Shown: piece by piece, positions 1 to 8,271 of the stretch
How the letters are laid out: each line of letters starts with the position of its first letter
Numbering within the stretch: position 1 is the stretch's first letter
NCBI GenBank assembly: GCA_028874215.1
Contig: JAPPLF010000099.1
Location: 1 to 63,722 of the forward strand
DNA length: 63,722 nucleotides
Source of the DNA: Acidobacteriota bacterium
Lineage (GTDB): Bacteria; Acidobacteriota; UBA6911; RPQK01; JAJDTT01
Reading direction: 5' to 3'
Notes under the pieces: generated by a model
The model's database searches: none
Told to the model about the DNA's origin: nothing
What the model saw: only the letters and a program-made list of their open reading frames with translations
Position numbers and translations under genes: made by a program

Positions 1-140
1 CGGCTCGGCTCCCGTCTCCCGGCAGCTCAGGAATCGGCGGTTGGGAAACCGCCGCTCCTGGATGGGCGATTTCCTATTCGCCCGGCTCGGCTCCCGTCTC
101 CCGGCAGCTCAGGAGCGGCGGTTGGGAAACTGCCGCTCCT
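1..140. repeat. Tandem copies of palindromic repeat (family A)
   Basis: The 32-base stretch at 1-32 recurs at 82-113, so an approximately 81-base unit is present twice, the first copy cut by the window edge. Each unit ends in a hairpin with arms GGCGGTT and AACCGCC (about 36-56 and 115-135). Between them GGCGATTTCCTATTCGCC (about 63-80) forms a second hairpin. The same two-hairpin design returns at 1834, 14506 and 22521. It lies just upstream of argS. Confidence 0.8.
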
Positions 141-171
141 GCGCCAAGGATGCCGCCCCTCCTGCGTCTGA

Positions 172-177
172 TATCAT
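172..177 (+). promoter_or_regulatory. Predicted -10 box of a leaderless argS mRNA
   Basis: TATCAT ends six bases before the argS ATG, and no Shine-Dalgarno sequence lies between. A start site six to seven bases after a -10 box would fall on the ATG itself. The same hexamer and spacing precede the dipeptidase gene at 56984. No convincing -35 box is visible because repeat sequence occupies that position. Confidence 0.5.
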
Positions 178-183
178 TGGCCC

Positions 184-2214
184 ATGTTGCTGCGCCGGGC
201 CCGCCAGAGCGAGGCGTTGTTCCGGGACTTCGTGCGCGAACGATTTTCCCTGGAACTGGGGTCCGCCGCCGCCAAATCCCCTCCCCGGATCGAGTTCGGG
301 GACCTGGCCTTCGCCTTTCCCTTCGAATTGGCCCGGAGCCTGCGCCGGGCGCCCCGCGACATCGCCTCGGAGATCGCCGCCAACTTCCCGGTGCCCCCCT
401 GGATGGAACGGGTCGAGGCGGCCGGAGGCTACGTCAACGTTTTTCTGAGGCGGGATCGATTCCTGGCCGATCTCCAAGACTCCCTCTCCCCATCGCCGGA
501 ACCGGCGCGCGGCCCGAAGATCATCGTCGAGCACACCAATATCAACCCCAACAAGGCGGCTCACATCGGGCACCTCCGGAACGCGGTCCTGGGGGACACT
601 TTCGGGCGCCTGTTGCGCTCTCGGGGCCATTCGGTGGAGATCCAGAACTACATCGACGACACCGGCGTTCAGGTCGCCGACGTCGTGGTCGGATTCCGGC
701 AGTTGCGGAAGTTGAGCCTGGAGCAGGTCCGGGCGATTCCCGAGCCCTTCGACTACTACTGCTGGGACCTGTACGCCCAGGTCTGCGACTGGTATGGACA
801 GGAGGACTCGCGCCTGGAACACCGGCGCCGCACCCTTCGAGAGATCGAGGAGGGAGAGGGCGAGACCGGCCGGATGGCCGAGCACATTTCCCTCCGGATC
901 GTGAACGCCCACCTGAGAACCATGTGGCGCATCGGCGTCCGCTACGACGTCCTTCCCCGCGAGAGCCAGATCCTGCGGGAGCGATTCTGGGACGAGGCCT
1001 TCGACCAGCTCAAGCAACGCAAGGCCATCACTTTCGTTTCGGACGGACCCAATCGAGGCTGCTGGGTGATGCGGCTTCCAGGCGAGAACGGTCAGCCTGC
1101 CGAGGAGAAGATCATCGTCCGCAGCGACGGGACCGTCACCTACGTGGGCAAGGACATTGCCTATCAACTCTGGAAGTTCGGCCTGCTGGAGAAGAACTTT
1201 CGCTACCGGGTCGTGCACCGTTATCCGGATCGGGACGAAGTCTGGATGACCAGTTCCGACGGAGCCTCCGACGTCGAGAAGGACTTCGGGCGCGGCCGGA
1301 GCGTCTACAACGTCATCGACGTCCGCCAGTCCTACCTGCAGCGGGTAGTGGTCCACGGCCTTCGCAGCCTGGGCCACGATGTCCCCGCCGATCACTCCAC
1401 CCACTTTTCCTATGAAATGGTGGCTCTCTCCCTGAAATGCAGCCAGGAACTTGGGATCGAGCTCTCGGATGCGGATCGCGCCAGACCCTATGTGGAAGTC
1501 TCCGGACGCAGGGGACTGGGAGTCAAGGCCGACGACCTGGTGGACAAGCTGATCGAGAAGTCACTCCTGGAAGTGGCCGACCGGCAGCCGGACCTGACCC
1601 AGGAGGCGCGCCTGCGGATCGCCACCCAGATCGCCATCGGCGCCCTACGTTATTTCCTCCTCAAATATGCCCGCAACTCGGTCATCGCATTCGACTTCGG
1701 CGAGGCTCTGAGCTTCGAGGGAGAAACCGGCCCCTATCTGCAATATTCGGTGGTGCGCGCCAACAACATCTTCCGCAAGCTGCGCTCCCGGCGGGGCGGC
1801 GCAGCGCAACGGAATCAGGAGGGTCTGCAAGAGGAGGGGCAATTTCCAATCGCCCGTTCTTCACGCGCTACCGGAGTTCGGCGGTTGGAAAACCGCCGCT
1901 CCAAGGACCTTGGGGAGCACCCGGAACGATTCGCCGATCTGCTCGGGGACGATCAGATCTGGAAGTTGTTGCTTCAGGCCGGAAGGTCGGAAGGCGCCAT
2001 CGAGCAGTCTCTCAAGACCCTGGAAATGTCCTACTTGGCCAAGCACGCTTTCTCGCTGGCCCAGATGTTCAACATCTTCTACCATAGCCATCACATCCTT
2101 TCGCAAAAGGACTCGCGCAAGCAGACCTGCTACTTGGCTGTTGCGGACACGGCACGCCGGGCCATGACTCGGTCTCTCGCACTCCTGGGCATTGAAGTTC
2201 CGGAAAGAATGTAG
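184..2214 (+). CDS. argS: Arginyl-tRNA synthetase with an in-frame repeat insertion
   Basis: Cytoplasmic class I aminoacyl-tRNA synthetase that charges tRNA-Arg with arginine. The HIGH signature is at residues 127-130 in the context NKAAHIGHLRN, followed by the typical YIDDTG region. The KMSKS-equivalent loop reads GRRGLGVKADD, as in many ArgRS that lack a strict KMSK. The anticodon-binding helical domain is at the C-terminus. At 676 residues it is clearly longer than the usual 550-590. Much of the excess lies between the catalytic core (ending near NNIFRKL) and the anticodon domain, where residues 551-573 are encoded by a palindromic repeat. The gene should still be functional because frame is kept and all core motifs remain. 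ATG 184 is chosen from the leaderless -10 box just upstream. Confidence 0.97.
   Translation: MLLRRARQSEALFRDFVRERFSLELGSAAAKSPPRIEFGDLAFAFPFELARSLRRAPRDIASEIAANFPVPPWMERVEAAGGYVNVFLRRDRFLADLQDSLSPSPEPARGPKIIVEHTNINPNKAAHIGHLRNAVLGDTFGRLLRSRGHSVEIQNYIDDTGVQVADVVVGFRQLRKLSLEQVRAIPEPFDYYCWDLYAQVCDWYGQEDSRLEHRRRTLREIEEGEGETGRMAEHISLRIVNAHLRTMWRIGVRYDVLPRESQILRERFWDEAFDQLKQRKAITFVSDGPNRGCWVMRLPGENGQPAEEKIIVRSDGTVTYVGKDIAYQLWKFGLLEKNFRYRVVHRYPDRDEVWMTSSDGASDVEKDFGRGRSVYNVIDVRQSYLQRVVVHGLRSLGHDVPADHSTHFSYEMVALSLKCSQELGIELSDADRARPYVEVSGRRGLGVKADDLVDKLIEKSLLEVADRQPDLTQEARLRIATQIAIGALRYFLLKYARNSVIAFDFGEALSFEGETGPYLQYSVVRANNIFRKLRSRRGGAAQRNQEGLQEEGQFPIARSSRATGVRRLENRRSKDLGEHPERFADLLGDDQIWKLLLQAGRSEGAIEQSLKTLEMSYLAKHAFSLAQMFNIFYHSHHILSQKDSRKQTCYLAVADTARRAMTRSLALLGIEVPERM
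1834..1902 (+). repeat. Palindromic repeat inserted in-frame inside argS
   Basis: The 69 bases (23 codons exactly) contain both family A hairpins: GGCAATTTCCAATCGCC and GGCGGTTGGAAAACCGCC. They match the intergenic copies at 14506 and 22521 closely. Translation gives residues such as GQFPIAR and VRRLENRRS. The element starts on a codon boundary and leaves the argS frame intact. Confidence 0.85.
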
Positions 2215-2216
2215 GC

Positions 2217-3287
2217 ATGTCCTGCGTTTCCCAGATTCCGCTCCTGGCGTTGCTGGCATCGCTTGCCGGCGGACCGGCCTCCGATACGTTGCCGCGTCTG
2301 GAGGAGGTCTTCAGCGTGTCCGAACTGCGCCTCTATCGGGCGAAGAAGGACTACAAGTCGCACATGAAGCTTTTTCGGAAGGCCCTGGAGCGAAATTCCA
2401 AGCTTTTGTCAGCCTATGCGAAGAAGTCGGACCCCGGGGCCGTCCTGAAGGTGCTGGCGGACATGAAGGCCCTCTCAGAACATGCTCTGCGGGAAACCCC
2501 GGCCCGGGAGAAGGACGGCCGCTCCCGGGAAACGAAGCGTCTGGAAATCAGGGCGAGGCGCATCGTGGAGGCGATGGAGGATCTCAAGCTCGTCCTGCCG
2601 TTTGAATACCGGGAAGATATCGACGACTGCATCCGGTCTCTGGAAAAGCTGCGCAAGCACCTGTTGGGTCACCTGTTTGGCCGGGTTGCCCCGTCCGGCG
2701 CCTTCTCCGCACCCGGTATCGCTCACGGACTGCTGGCTTCCAAACCGGTGTCACGGGCGGTCTCCTTTGCCCAGTCCTCAGACGGTTTCACCGATGAGGA
2801 ATACACCAAGATCCAAAGGGCGCAGAAACTGGACCGGCGAACCCGCGTGTTCCTGAAGATCGCGGAGGATCGTCTGGAGGCGCTGGACGAGCGCTGGACC
2901 CGGCTGACGGGGAAGGAACCGCCGGTAACCGGGAAAAAGCGGAAGAAAAAGAAGAAAAAGAAGAGCCGGAACGGCGAGGACGAGGGTCCGCTGGCGTTCC
3001 ATGCCCACTGGGAACTGCTCCATGCCTATGAGCGGGCCATCGACGGCATCATGATCAACATCGACGAGAAGGCCAATCAACGGCGGCTCTCGGGCGAGGA
3101 GATCCACAAAGTCCTGAAAAGGTTCTGCGAGAACGTCCTCAAGTTCGAACCGCGCATGGAAACCATGGAGAAGCTGGCGGTCCAACTGGACGATGACGAC
3201 TATTGGCTGACCCTGGAAGAGGCCAGGAAGACCACCGAGATCGCCCGCAAGGGATGCCGCCTGGGTCTGGGCGGCGACCTGGAATAG
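2217..3287 (+). CDS. Secreted hypothetical protein with a lysine-rich tract
   Basis: I do not recognise a family. The 356-residue product starts with a probable signal peptide (hydrophobic LLALLASLAGG, about residues 8-20). The body is charged and helix-prone, with recurring Lys, Arg and Glu residues that suggest a helical-bundle or coiled-coil protein outside the cytoplasm. Near residues 240-250 a run of about ten basic residues (KKRKKKKKKK) is encoded by an A-rich stretch. It starts two bases after the argS stop, so it is probably co-transcribed and translationally coupled with argS, but nothing in the sequence links it to tRNA charging. Confidence 0.75.
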   Translation: MSCVSQIPLLALLASLAGGPASDTLPRLEEVFSVSELRLYRAKKDYKSHMKLFRKALERNSKLLSAYAKKSDPGAVLKVLADMKALSEHALRETPAREKDGRSRETKRLEIRARRIVEAMEDLKLVLPFEYREDIDDCIRSLEKLRKHLLGHLFGRVAPSGAFSAPGIAHGLLASKPVSRAVSFAQSSDGFTDEEYTKIQRAQKLDRRTRVFLKIAEDRLEALDERWTRLTGKEPPVTGKKRKKKKKKKSRNGEDEGPLAFHAHWELLHAYERAIDGIMINIDEKANQRRLSGEEIHKVLKRFCENVLKFEPRMETMEKLAVQLDDDDYWLTLEEARKTTEIARKGCRLGLGGDLE

Positions 3288-3332
3288 CCGGCCGGCGCCC
3301 GTCTCGTCCCGCGCAGACCGGTCTCGGATCAA

Positions 3333-3974
3333 TCAGATCTCCGAATTCGCATGCGGTCCCTCGACCGCCCGCATCAGCCACGTGATCCCGGCCAGGCCTG
3401 CGGCCCCGCAGCTCGCGATGCGGTCCAAATCGGACTCCACGACCCCTCCCAGGGCAAATACCGGGATCTCGACGGAGTGCGCGATGCGCTCCAATTCCGG
3501 GAATCCCAGTGCCGGTGCGCGCGCCTCTTTGGAGAGAGGGTTCCGAACCGGGCTCACCAACACGTAGTCGGCTCCCTCCGCCGCGGCCCGCAACACGTCG
3601 TCACGGCTGTGAGCCGACTTGCCCAGGAGAAACGCCCGGGATCCGTACTGCTCACGGAACCGGATGGCGCACGACAGATCCTGCTTCGAAGTCAGGTGGC
3701 TTCCGCCGGCCCCTTCCTGAAGGGCCAGTTCCACGTGAGTGTTGACCAGGAACACCTTTCCGACCCGGCGCGCCAACTCGGCGCCCCGCTTCACCAGGGG
3801 GCGGGCCTCCGCCGGCGAGAGGTCTTTTTCCCGCCACTGCAGGGCGTCGGCCGGGCTGCCGAAAATGCGATCCAGATAGTCTTCAGGCGCCAAACTGGGA
3901 AAGGCGCCGCGATTTGAGATGCCGTAGAGGTAGGGGGGACTATGTCCTTGGAAAATATCGCTGATAATGGACAA
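3333..3974 (-). CDS. thiE: Thiamine-phosphate synthase / TenI family protein
   Basis: A TIM-barrel enzyme that would join the pyrimidine and thiazole moieties to give thiamine phosphate. Recognisable family features are QWREKDL near residue 45 (the QxRxK substrate-binding motif), LVNTHVELA, GGSHL, GKSAHS, YVLVSPVRNP and FALGGV near the phosphate-binding end. The 213-residue length fits ThiE or TenI. TenI-type paralogs share this fold but act as thiazole aromatases, and no other thi gene is here to decide. Its start overlaps the preceding small membrane gene by 35 bases, so the first codons are uncertain. An ATG further in could be used. Confidence 0.85.
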   Translation of the reverse strand: MSIISDIFQGHSPPYLYGISNRGAFPSLAPEDYLDRIFGSPADALQWREKDLSPAEARPLVKRGAELARRVGKVFLVNTHVELALQEGAGGSHLTSKQDLSCAIRFREQYGSRAFLLGKSAHSRDDVLRAAAEGADYVLVSPVRNPLSKEARAPALGFPELERIAHSVEIPVFALGGVVESDLDRIASCGAAGLAGITWLMRAVEGPHANSEI

Positions 3975-4182
3975 TTTCCCACGTCCCCAGGATCAGGTTG
4001 GCCAACCCCAGACCGGAAACCGCACCGCGAACGAAATTGTTGAGCATGATCAGCCGGAGCCAGGGGTAGAGGTCCAGGAGAGAGTTCTGGCTCCATTGTT
4101 CCCACCAGGGAAACAGGAGCAGAAAGATCCCGACCTCGAAGCAGTAGAGCACGTAGAGACCGAACAGGACCTTCTGAATCAT
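3940..4182 (-). CDS. Small membrane protein, unknown function
   Basis: An 80-residue protein with two hydrophobic segments, about residues 5-24 (LFGLYVLYCFEVGIFLLLF) and 42-66, separated by an aromatic-rich stretch (WWEQW). No family is recognised. It runs directly into thiE on the same strand with a 35-base overlap, so the two are probably one transcript. A purine-rich sequence before the ATG (GGCGGTTC) is a weak ribosome site. Confidence 0.55.
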   Translation of the reverse strand: MIQKVLFGLYVLYCFEVGIFLLLFPWWEQWSQNSLLDLYPWLRLIMLNNFVRGAVSGLGLANLILGTWEIVHYQRYFPRT

Positions 4183-4249
4183 GAACCGCCGTCTGACACT
4201 GACTGCGGAATCTCCCCGTGAACTGTCAGCAGTCCGTGTCCAAGGCCTC

Positions 4250-4291
4250 CTTGACAGCCCGTGGCAAAAGTCCCGCGAGCACCGAAACCGT
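4250..4291 (+). repeat. Dispersed repeat family B, copy 1
   Basis: A 42-base sequence starting CTTGACAGCCCGTGG that recurs at 63664-63705 with four differences. Its central CCGTGGCAAAAG core also occurs in the longer repeats flanking selB (8084, 10201). It lies in the 228-base gap between the small membrane gene and the end of rplS. I see no other gene or clear terminator in that gap. Confidence 0.7.
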
Positions 4292-4410
4292 AGATGAGCC
4301 TCCCGGTCCGGGCGCGGCGAGCGATCCCGCCAAGTGAATCGACCGGGAAGGAACGCCGGCCACGGAATCAGCGCGCAGGCGGAAGGGCGAGACGAGCCCG
4401 CGCCGGGCCG

Positions 4411-4752
4411 TCAGCGCTTCTCCCGGATCCTGGCCTTCTTCCCCTTGAGCTCGCGCAGATAGTAGAGCTTGGCCCGCCGGACTCGTCCTCTGCGCAGTAC
4501 CTGCACACCTTCGATCAACGGGGAGTGGAAGGGGAAGATACGCTCCACACCGTAGCCGAACGAGATCCTGCGAACCGTGAAGGTGGAACCCAGCCCCCGC
4601 TTGCGAATGGCGATGACGACTCCCTCGAAGGGCTGTACGCGAGTCTTGTTGCCCTCCCTGATCTTGAAGTTGACCCGGACCGTGTCTCCGGGTCCGAAAT
4701 CGGGGATCCCGTCCCTCAACTGTGACTGTTCAACCAGTTGTATCGAATTCAT
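4411..4752 (-). CDS. rplS: 50S ribosomal protein L19
   Basis: A 113-residue protein with the full L19 pattern: [38 protein letters not shown] and the basic [14 protein letters not shown]-terminal region. L19 sits at the 30S-50S interface of the ribosome. It is the last gene of the ffh-rpsP-khpA-rimM-trmD-rplS series, ten bases after trmD, which is the standard order in many bacteria. Confidence 0.98.
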   Translation of the reverse strand: MNSIQLVEQSQLRDGIPDFGPGDTVRVNFKIREGNKTRVQPFEGVVIAIRKRGLGSTFTVRRISFGYGVERIFPFHSPLIEGVQVLRRGRVRRAKLYYLRELKGKKARIREKR

Positions 4753-4762
4753 GACTCCACCC

Positions 4763-5467
4763 TCATCCTTTCGCCCTGCCGCAACTCGCGCCCGAAGCGA
4801 GCAAATCGGGCCTGCGATCCCGAGTACGTCTCAGAGCCTGTTCCTCTCGCCAGGAACGGATCTCTTTATGGTTCCCCGACAACAGGACCTCGGGGACCGC
4901 ACGATCCCGGTAGGTGGCCGGCCGGGTGTACTGAGGATAGTCCAACAACCCGGTGGCAAACGACTCCTGCTCCAATGAAGCCGGCTTGCCCACCACGCCC
5001 GGAATCATTCGCACGATCGCGTCCACTATCAGCAGGGCCGGCAGTTCGCCACCCGTGACCACGAAGTCTCCCATGGAGATCTCTTCGTCCACCAGATCAT
5101 CCAACGCCCTCTGGTCCACTCCCTCGTAACGTCCACATATGAAGGTCAGATGGGATTTCCGGGACAATTCCACCGCCTTCTCTTGCGTGAACCGGCTTCC
5201 CTGCGGACTCGGATAGACGACCCAGGGCTTTCGCCGGCCCCGGCGACATCGTTCCACCGCGCGGAACAGGGGTTCGGGCTTGAGCACCATGCCCTCTCCG
5301 CCTCCGTAGGGCCGATCGTCCACGGTTCGGTGCCGATCCGTCGTAAATTCCCGGAGGTCCACCAACTCCAAGCGAAACAAACCCTTTCGGATCGCCTGAT
5401 GCAGGATACCGTAATCGAAAAATCCCTGACACATCCCGGGGAAAATGGTGATGACGTCGACCTGCAT
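4763..5467 (-). CDS. trmD: tRNA (guanine-N1-)-methyltransferase
   Basis: SPOUT-class enzyme that methylates G37 next to the anticodon of tRNAs to prevent frameshifting, using S-adenosylmethionine. The 234-residue product starts [12 protein letters not shown] and contains [20 protein letters not shown] and [12 protein letters not shown], the knot and cofactor motifs of TrmD, then the RPATYR substrate loop. It follows rimM by 59 bases and precedes rplS by ten. Confidence 0.97.
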   Translation of the reverse strand: MQVDVITIFPGMCQGFFDYGILHQAIRKGLFRLELVDLREFTTDRHRTVDDRPYGGGEGMVLKPEPLFRAVERCRRGRRKPWVVYPSPQGSRFTQEKAVELSRKSHLTFICGRYEGVDQRALDDLVDEEISMGDFVVTGGELPALLIVDAIVRMIPGVVGKPASLEQESFATGLLDYPQYTRPATYRDRAVPEVLLSGNHKEIRSWREEQALRRTRDRRPDLLASGASCGRAKG

Positions 5468-5526
5468 TTCAGAAGCAACTCCTGCAGACCGTCCCGCTGG
5501 TCCGCAGTCAAACGCCCCGCGACGTG

Positions 5527-6042
5527 CTAGCCCGAAGGAGCCAGTCCCGGAGGAAGGTCCACCTGGATGACCCCGCGGTCCAGATCCACATCCCGAATGA
5601 ACGCCCGTGCCAACGGGATCATGAGCTCCCCATCGTTTTGGTCCCGGATCACCAGATTCACGCCTTCGGAACCGGTTCGAAACAATTCGACCACCGTGCC
5701 CAGATCGTGTCCTTTCTGCTCGACGCTCAAACCCAGGAGATCAGACTCGAAGAAGGCCCCTTCCGGGAGCGGCATGCGCTCCTCCAAGGGGATCTGGACC
5801 TCCCCCCCGATCAGTTCCCGGACCTGTTCGGGCCGTTCCCTGCCCCGAAACTTCAGCAGCACGCGGCCCTTGTGAAAACGGGCCGACTCGATGAACTCCT
5901 GGTACTCGGCGCCGGGAAGGGCCACCCGGACGTCGTTCGTAGAGGAGAATCGCTCTGGGAAGTCCGTCAGAAGCTCGGCGGAAACCTCACCACGTATTCC
6001 CCTCGCCTTGACGATGAGAGCTATGGCTATGAATTCAGTCAA
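5527..6042 (-). CDS. rimM: Ribosome maturation factor RimM
   Basis: RimM binds S19 and helps 30S head assembly. The 171-residue protein has the N-terminal signature IVKARGIRGEVS, the linker PEQVRELIGGEVQIP and a C-terminal PRC-barrel ending in GVIQVDLPPGL. The start is a TTG that directly abuts the TAG stop of khpA (TAGTTG, no gap). This start places the conserved N-terminus at the expected distance, so TTG is preferred over any internal ATG. Termination-reinitiation from khpA is likely. Confidence 0.94.
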   Translation of the reverse strand: MTEFIAIALIVKARGIRGEVSAELLTDFPERFSSTNDVRVALPGAEYQEFIESARFHKGRVLLKFRGRERPEQVRELIGGEVQIPLEERMPLPEGAFFESDLLGLSVEQKGHDLGTVVELFRTGSEGVNLVIRDQNDGELMIPLARAFIRDVDLDRGVIQVDLPPGLAPSG

Positions 6043-6273
6043 CTACTCGAGGATTTCCAGGACGAACCTTTTGCGCACCTTCATTCCGGCCGCTCCCAAC
6101 AACGTACGAATGGCACGGGCGGTTCGTCCGTGCCTGCCGATGACCTTGCCAAGATCATGCTGGGCGACCCTCAGTTCGAGCACGGTGGTCTGTTCCCCCG
6201 CCACCTCGGTCACTCGAACTTCTTCCGGATCATCGACCAGCGTCTTCGCTATCATCTCGACAAGCTCTCTCAT
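6043..6273 (-). CDS. khpA: KH-domain RNA-binding protein KhpA
   Basis: A 76-residue single KH domain with the GxxG loop as GRHG in [16 protein letters not shown]. KhpA proteins bind RNA, often with KhpB, and affect cell division and translation in other bacteria. The position between rpsP and rimM is the conserved one. A good ribosome site (GGAGGCAACT) precedes the ATG. Confidence 0.95.
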   Translation of the reverse strand: MRELVEMIAKTLVDDPEEVRVTEVAGEQTTVLELRVAQHDLGKVIGRHGRTARAIRTLLGAAGMKVRKRFVLEILE

Positions 6274-6308
6274 AGTTGCCTCCTGGCAGTGCTGCCGGGA
6301 GCCCGTGA

Positions 6309-6329
6309 CCGGCGCCGTTATGGCGCCGG
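6309..6329. other. Perfect GC hairpin between rpsP and khpA
   Basis: CCGGCGCC, five bases, GGCGCCGG: a perfect 8-bp stem in the 85-base gap of the operon. No run of T follows in either direction, so it is not a standard terminator. It could be an mRNA processing or stability element that separates rpsP from the genes after it. Confidence 0.5.
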
Positions 6330-6358
6330 CACGAAGCTGCTCGTGACCATCAACCGAC

Positions 6359-6607
6359 TCAGGGTTGCTCTTGCCGGCGAACCCTGCTGATCAGTCCGGT
6401 GACCGTTCCCGAAGGCTGAGCCCCCAGATTCATCCAGTGGTCGATTCGCTCCAGGTTCAAGCTGAGACGAACCGGTTTGAGAGCCGGATTGTAATATCCC
6501 AGGATTTCAAGAAATCGCCCGTCCCTGGGACTGCTGCGCTCAGCCACCACAACCCGGTAGTGGGGATCCTTCTTGGCGCCGTGTCGACTTAACCGTATTC
6601 TCAACAA
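6359..6607 (-). CDS. rpsP: 30S ribosomal protein S16
   Basis: An 82-residue S16 protein beginning [21 protein letters not shown], with [13 protein letters not shown] and [13 protein letters not shown]. It binds 16S rRNA in the 30S body. The start codon is TTG, six bases after a strong ribosome site GGAGGT, 43 bases downstream of ffh. It is expected to be co-transcribed with ffh and the downstream khpA-rimM-trmD-rplS genes. Confidence 0.97.
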   Translation of the reverse strand: MLRIRLSRHGAKKDPHYRVVVAERSSPRDGRFLEILGYYNPALKPVRLSLNLERIDHWMNLGAQPSGTVTGLISRVRRQEQP

Positions 6608-6650
6608 TCGATTACCTCCAACAAAAACAGTATTTTATCAAAAAGAGACT

Positions 6651-7982
6651 CTAGACGGGGAAGCCGATGCGACTCCGGGACCGGCCCAGAAACCCCCGCT
6701 TCATACGTTTCATCATGGTTCGAGCCTGCAGGTACTGCTTCAGGAGGCGGTTGACGTCGGACACCGTCCGGCCGCTGCCGCGGGCGATCCGGCGGCGCCG
6801 GGAGCCCTTGATGATCCGGGGGTTTGCGCGCTCCATGGGAGTCATGGAATTGATCATGGCCTCCATGGCGTCCAGTTGCTTTTCTTCGAGCTGGACCTGT
6901 CCCATCCCCTTGAACATTCCTCCCTGCGGGAGCATGCCCATAACCTGTTCCAGTGGTCCCAGCTTGCGGAGCTGGCGCAATTGGACCCTGAAGTCGTCCA
7001 GGGTGAATTCATCCCTCCGGATCCTCTCCAGAATCTTCCGGCTGTCCTGCGGCGTCACCGCCGCTTCAGCCTTCTCGATGAGGCGGAGGACATCCCCCTG
7101 GCCCAGTATCCGGCCGGCCATCCGCTCCGGATGAAAGGTTTCGAAGGCGCCGTAGTCCTCACCCGTTCCGATGAATTTGATGGGCTGACCCGTGACGGTC
7201 CGGATCGAAAGGGCCGCGCCGCCGCGGGCGTCCCCATCCATCTTGGTGAGGACCACGCCGGACAGATCGAGCCGGTCTCCAAAGCTCTTGGCCGAACGGA
7301 CGGCATCCTGACCCGTCATGGCATCGGCGACCAGAAGAACTTCGTGGGCCCCCACTCCGGCCACGATCTCCTGCAACTCGATCATGAGCTCCTCGTCCAC
7401 GTGGAGGCGCCCCGCCGTGTCGACGAGCAGCGGGTCGAATCCCATGTTTGCGGCCCGCTTCCTGGCCGTCCGGGCCCGGCGAACCGGATCCCGGGCCGGG
7501 GGGTCCTCCACCTCGATCCCGATGGCGGAGCCCACGACCGAGAGTTGATGGATGGCCGCCGGGCGGCGGACATCCGTCGACACCATCAGGGGCCGCCGGC
7601 CCTTGGCTTCGAGCCATCGCGCCAGTTTCCCCGTCGTGGTCGTTTTGCCGCTCCCTTGCAGACCGACCAACACGATAACCGTCGGCCTTCGAACTCCCCT
7701 GGTCAGCTCGGCCGTCTCCGATCCGAGAAGGCGAGTGAGCTCCTCGTTGACGATCTTTACGACCTGTTGACCGGGGGTGAGGCTGCGCATCACTTCCTGT
7801 CCCAAGGCCTTTTCCCGGATTCCGGAGATGAACGACTTGACCACGCCGAAATGGACGTCGGCCTCCAGCAGGGCGATGCGGATCTGGCGCAGCGAGGCAT
7901 TCAGGTGCGCCTTGGAGACGCGCCCCTCCCCCTTGAGGTCCCTCAGAATCTTCTGCAGCCGTGAAGACAGGTTCTCGAACAT
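6651..7982 (-). CDS. ffh: Signal recognition particle protein Ffh
   Basis: GTPase subunit of the signal recognition particle, which takes nascent membrane proteins to FtsY and SecYEG. The 443-residue protein has the N domain (MFENLSSRLQKIL), the P-loop GLQGSGKTTTTGKL near residue 110, DTAGRLH, TKMDGDARGG and the methionine-rich M domain with SRRRRIARGSGR, the SRP-RNA-binding helix. The open frame continues 37 codons upstream, but ATG 7982 gives the family N-terminus and is preceded by GGAGG. First gene of the ribosomal operon. A -10-like TAGAAT lies about 27 bases upstream of the start codon. Confidence 0.97.
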   Translation of the reverse strand: MFENLSSRLQKILRDLKGEGRVSKAHLNASLRQIRIALLEADVHFGVVKSFISGIREKALGQEVMRSLTPGQQVVKIVNEELTRLLGSETAELTRGVRRPTVIVLVGLQGSGKTTTTGKLARWLEAKGRRPLMVSTDVRRPAAIHQLSVVGSAIGIEVEDPPARDPVRRARTARKRAANMGFDPLLVDTAGRLHVDEELMIELQEIVAGVGAHEVLLVADAMTGQDAVRSAKSFGDRLDLSGVVLTKMDGDARGGAALSIRTVTGQPIKFIGTGEDYGAFETFHPERMAGRILGQGDVLRLIEKAEAAVTPQDSRKILERIRRDEFTLDDFRVQLRQLRKLGPLEQVMGMLPQGGMFKGMGQVQLEEKQLDAMEAMINSMTPMERANPRIIKGSRRRRIARGSGRTVSDVNRLLKQYLQARTMMKRMKRGFLGRSRSRIGFPV

Positions 7983-8008
7983 GACGTCAGCCTCGAACAG
8001 TCGCCTCC

Positions 8009-8014
8009 ATTCTA
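8009..8014 (-). promoter_or_regulatory. Candidate -10 box for ffh operon
   Basis: On the minus strand GCGATAGAATGG contains TAGAAT, giving a predicted start 18-20 bases before the ffh ATG with the GGAGG ribosome site inside the leader. No good -35 match at 16-18 bases is seen. Confidence 0.4.
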
Positions 8015-8083
8015 TCGCGCCTGTCAAAACCGGGCCGGTCCCGGCCGAACGCCGCCACGCCGGGCGTTCCGAATTGCGAGCAG

Positions 8084-8143
8084 CCCGTGGCAATAGTCGT
8101 CACGGCATTCGACCGCGTCTGCATCCCGCCGGACGGCGTTGCT
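8084..8143 (+). repeat. 60-bp direct repeat upstream of selB (family B)
   Basis: Begins CCCGTGGCAATAG and ends GCGTTGCT. It aligns without gaps to 10201-10260 at 47 of 60 positions, same orientation. The shared core CACGGCATTCGACCG is identical. The two copies bracket selB. Confidence 0.65.
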
Positions 8144-8271
8144 CCTCGGTCACATATTCCCGATATGCTCCCTCAGAGCGCCTTGTTCGGCGGGCGCAGT
8201 CCCGGTCTCGGTGCTCGCGAGACTTCTGCCACGAACTGCACGTCTGCGGGACGAAATCGGAATTCCCGGGA

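Noticed and set aside
109-1404. 431-residue minus-strand open frame across argS
   Set aside because: It mirrors argS codons and has no recognisable motif. argS on the plus strand is certain.
4250-4257. TTGACA in repeat family B as a promoter for a rightward gene
   Set aside because: No -10 box at 16-18 bases and no plus-strand gene follows at 4250.
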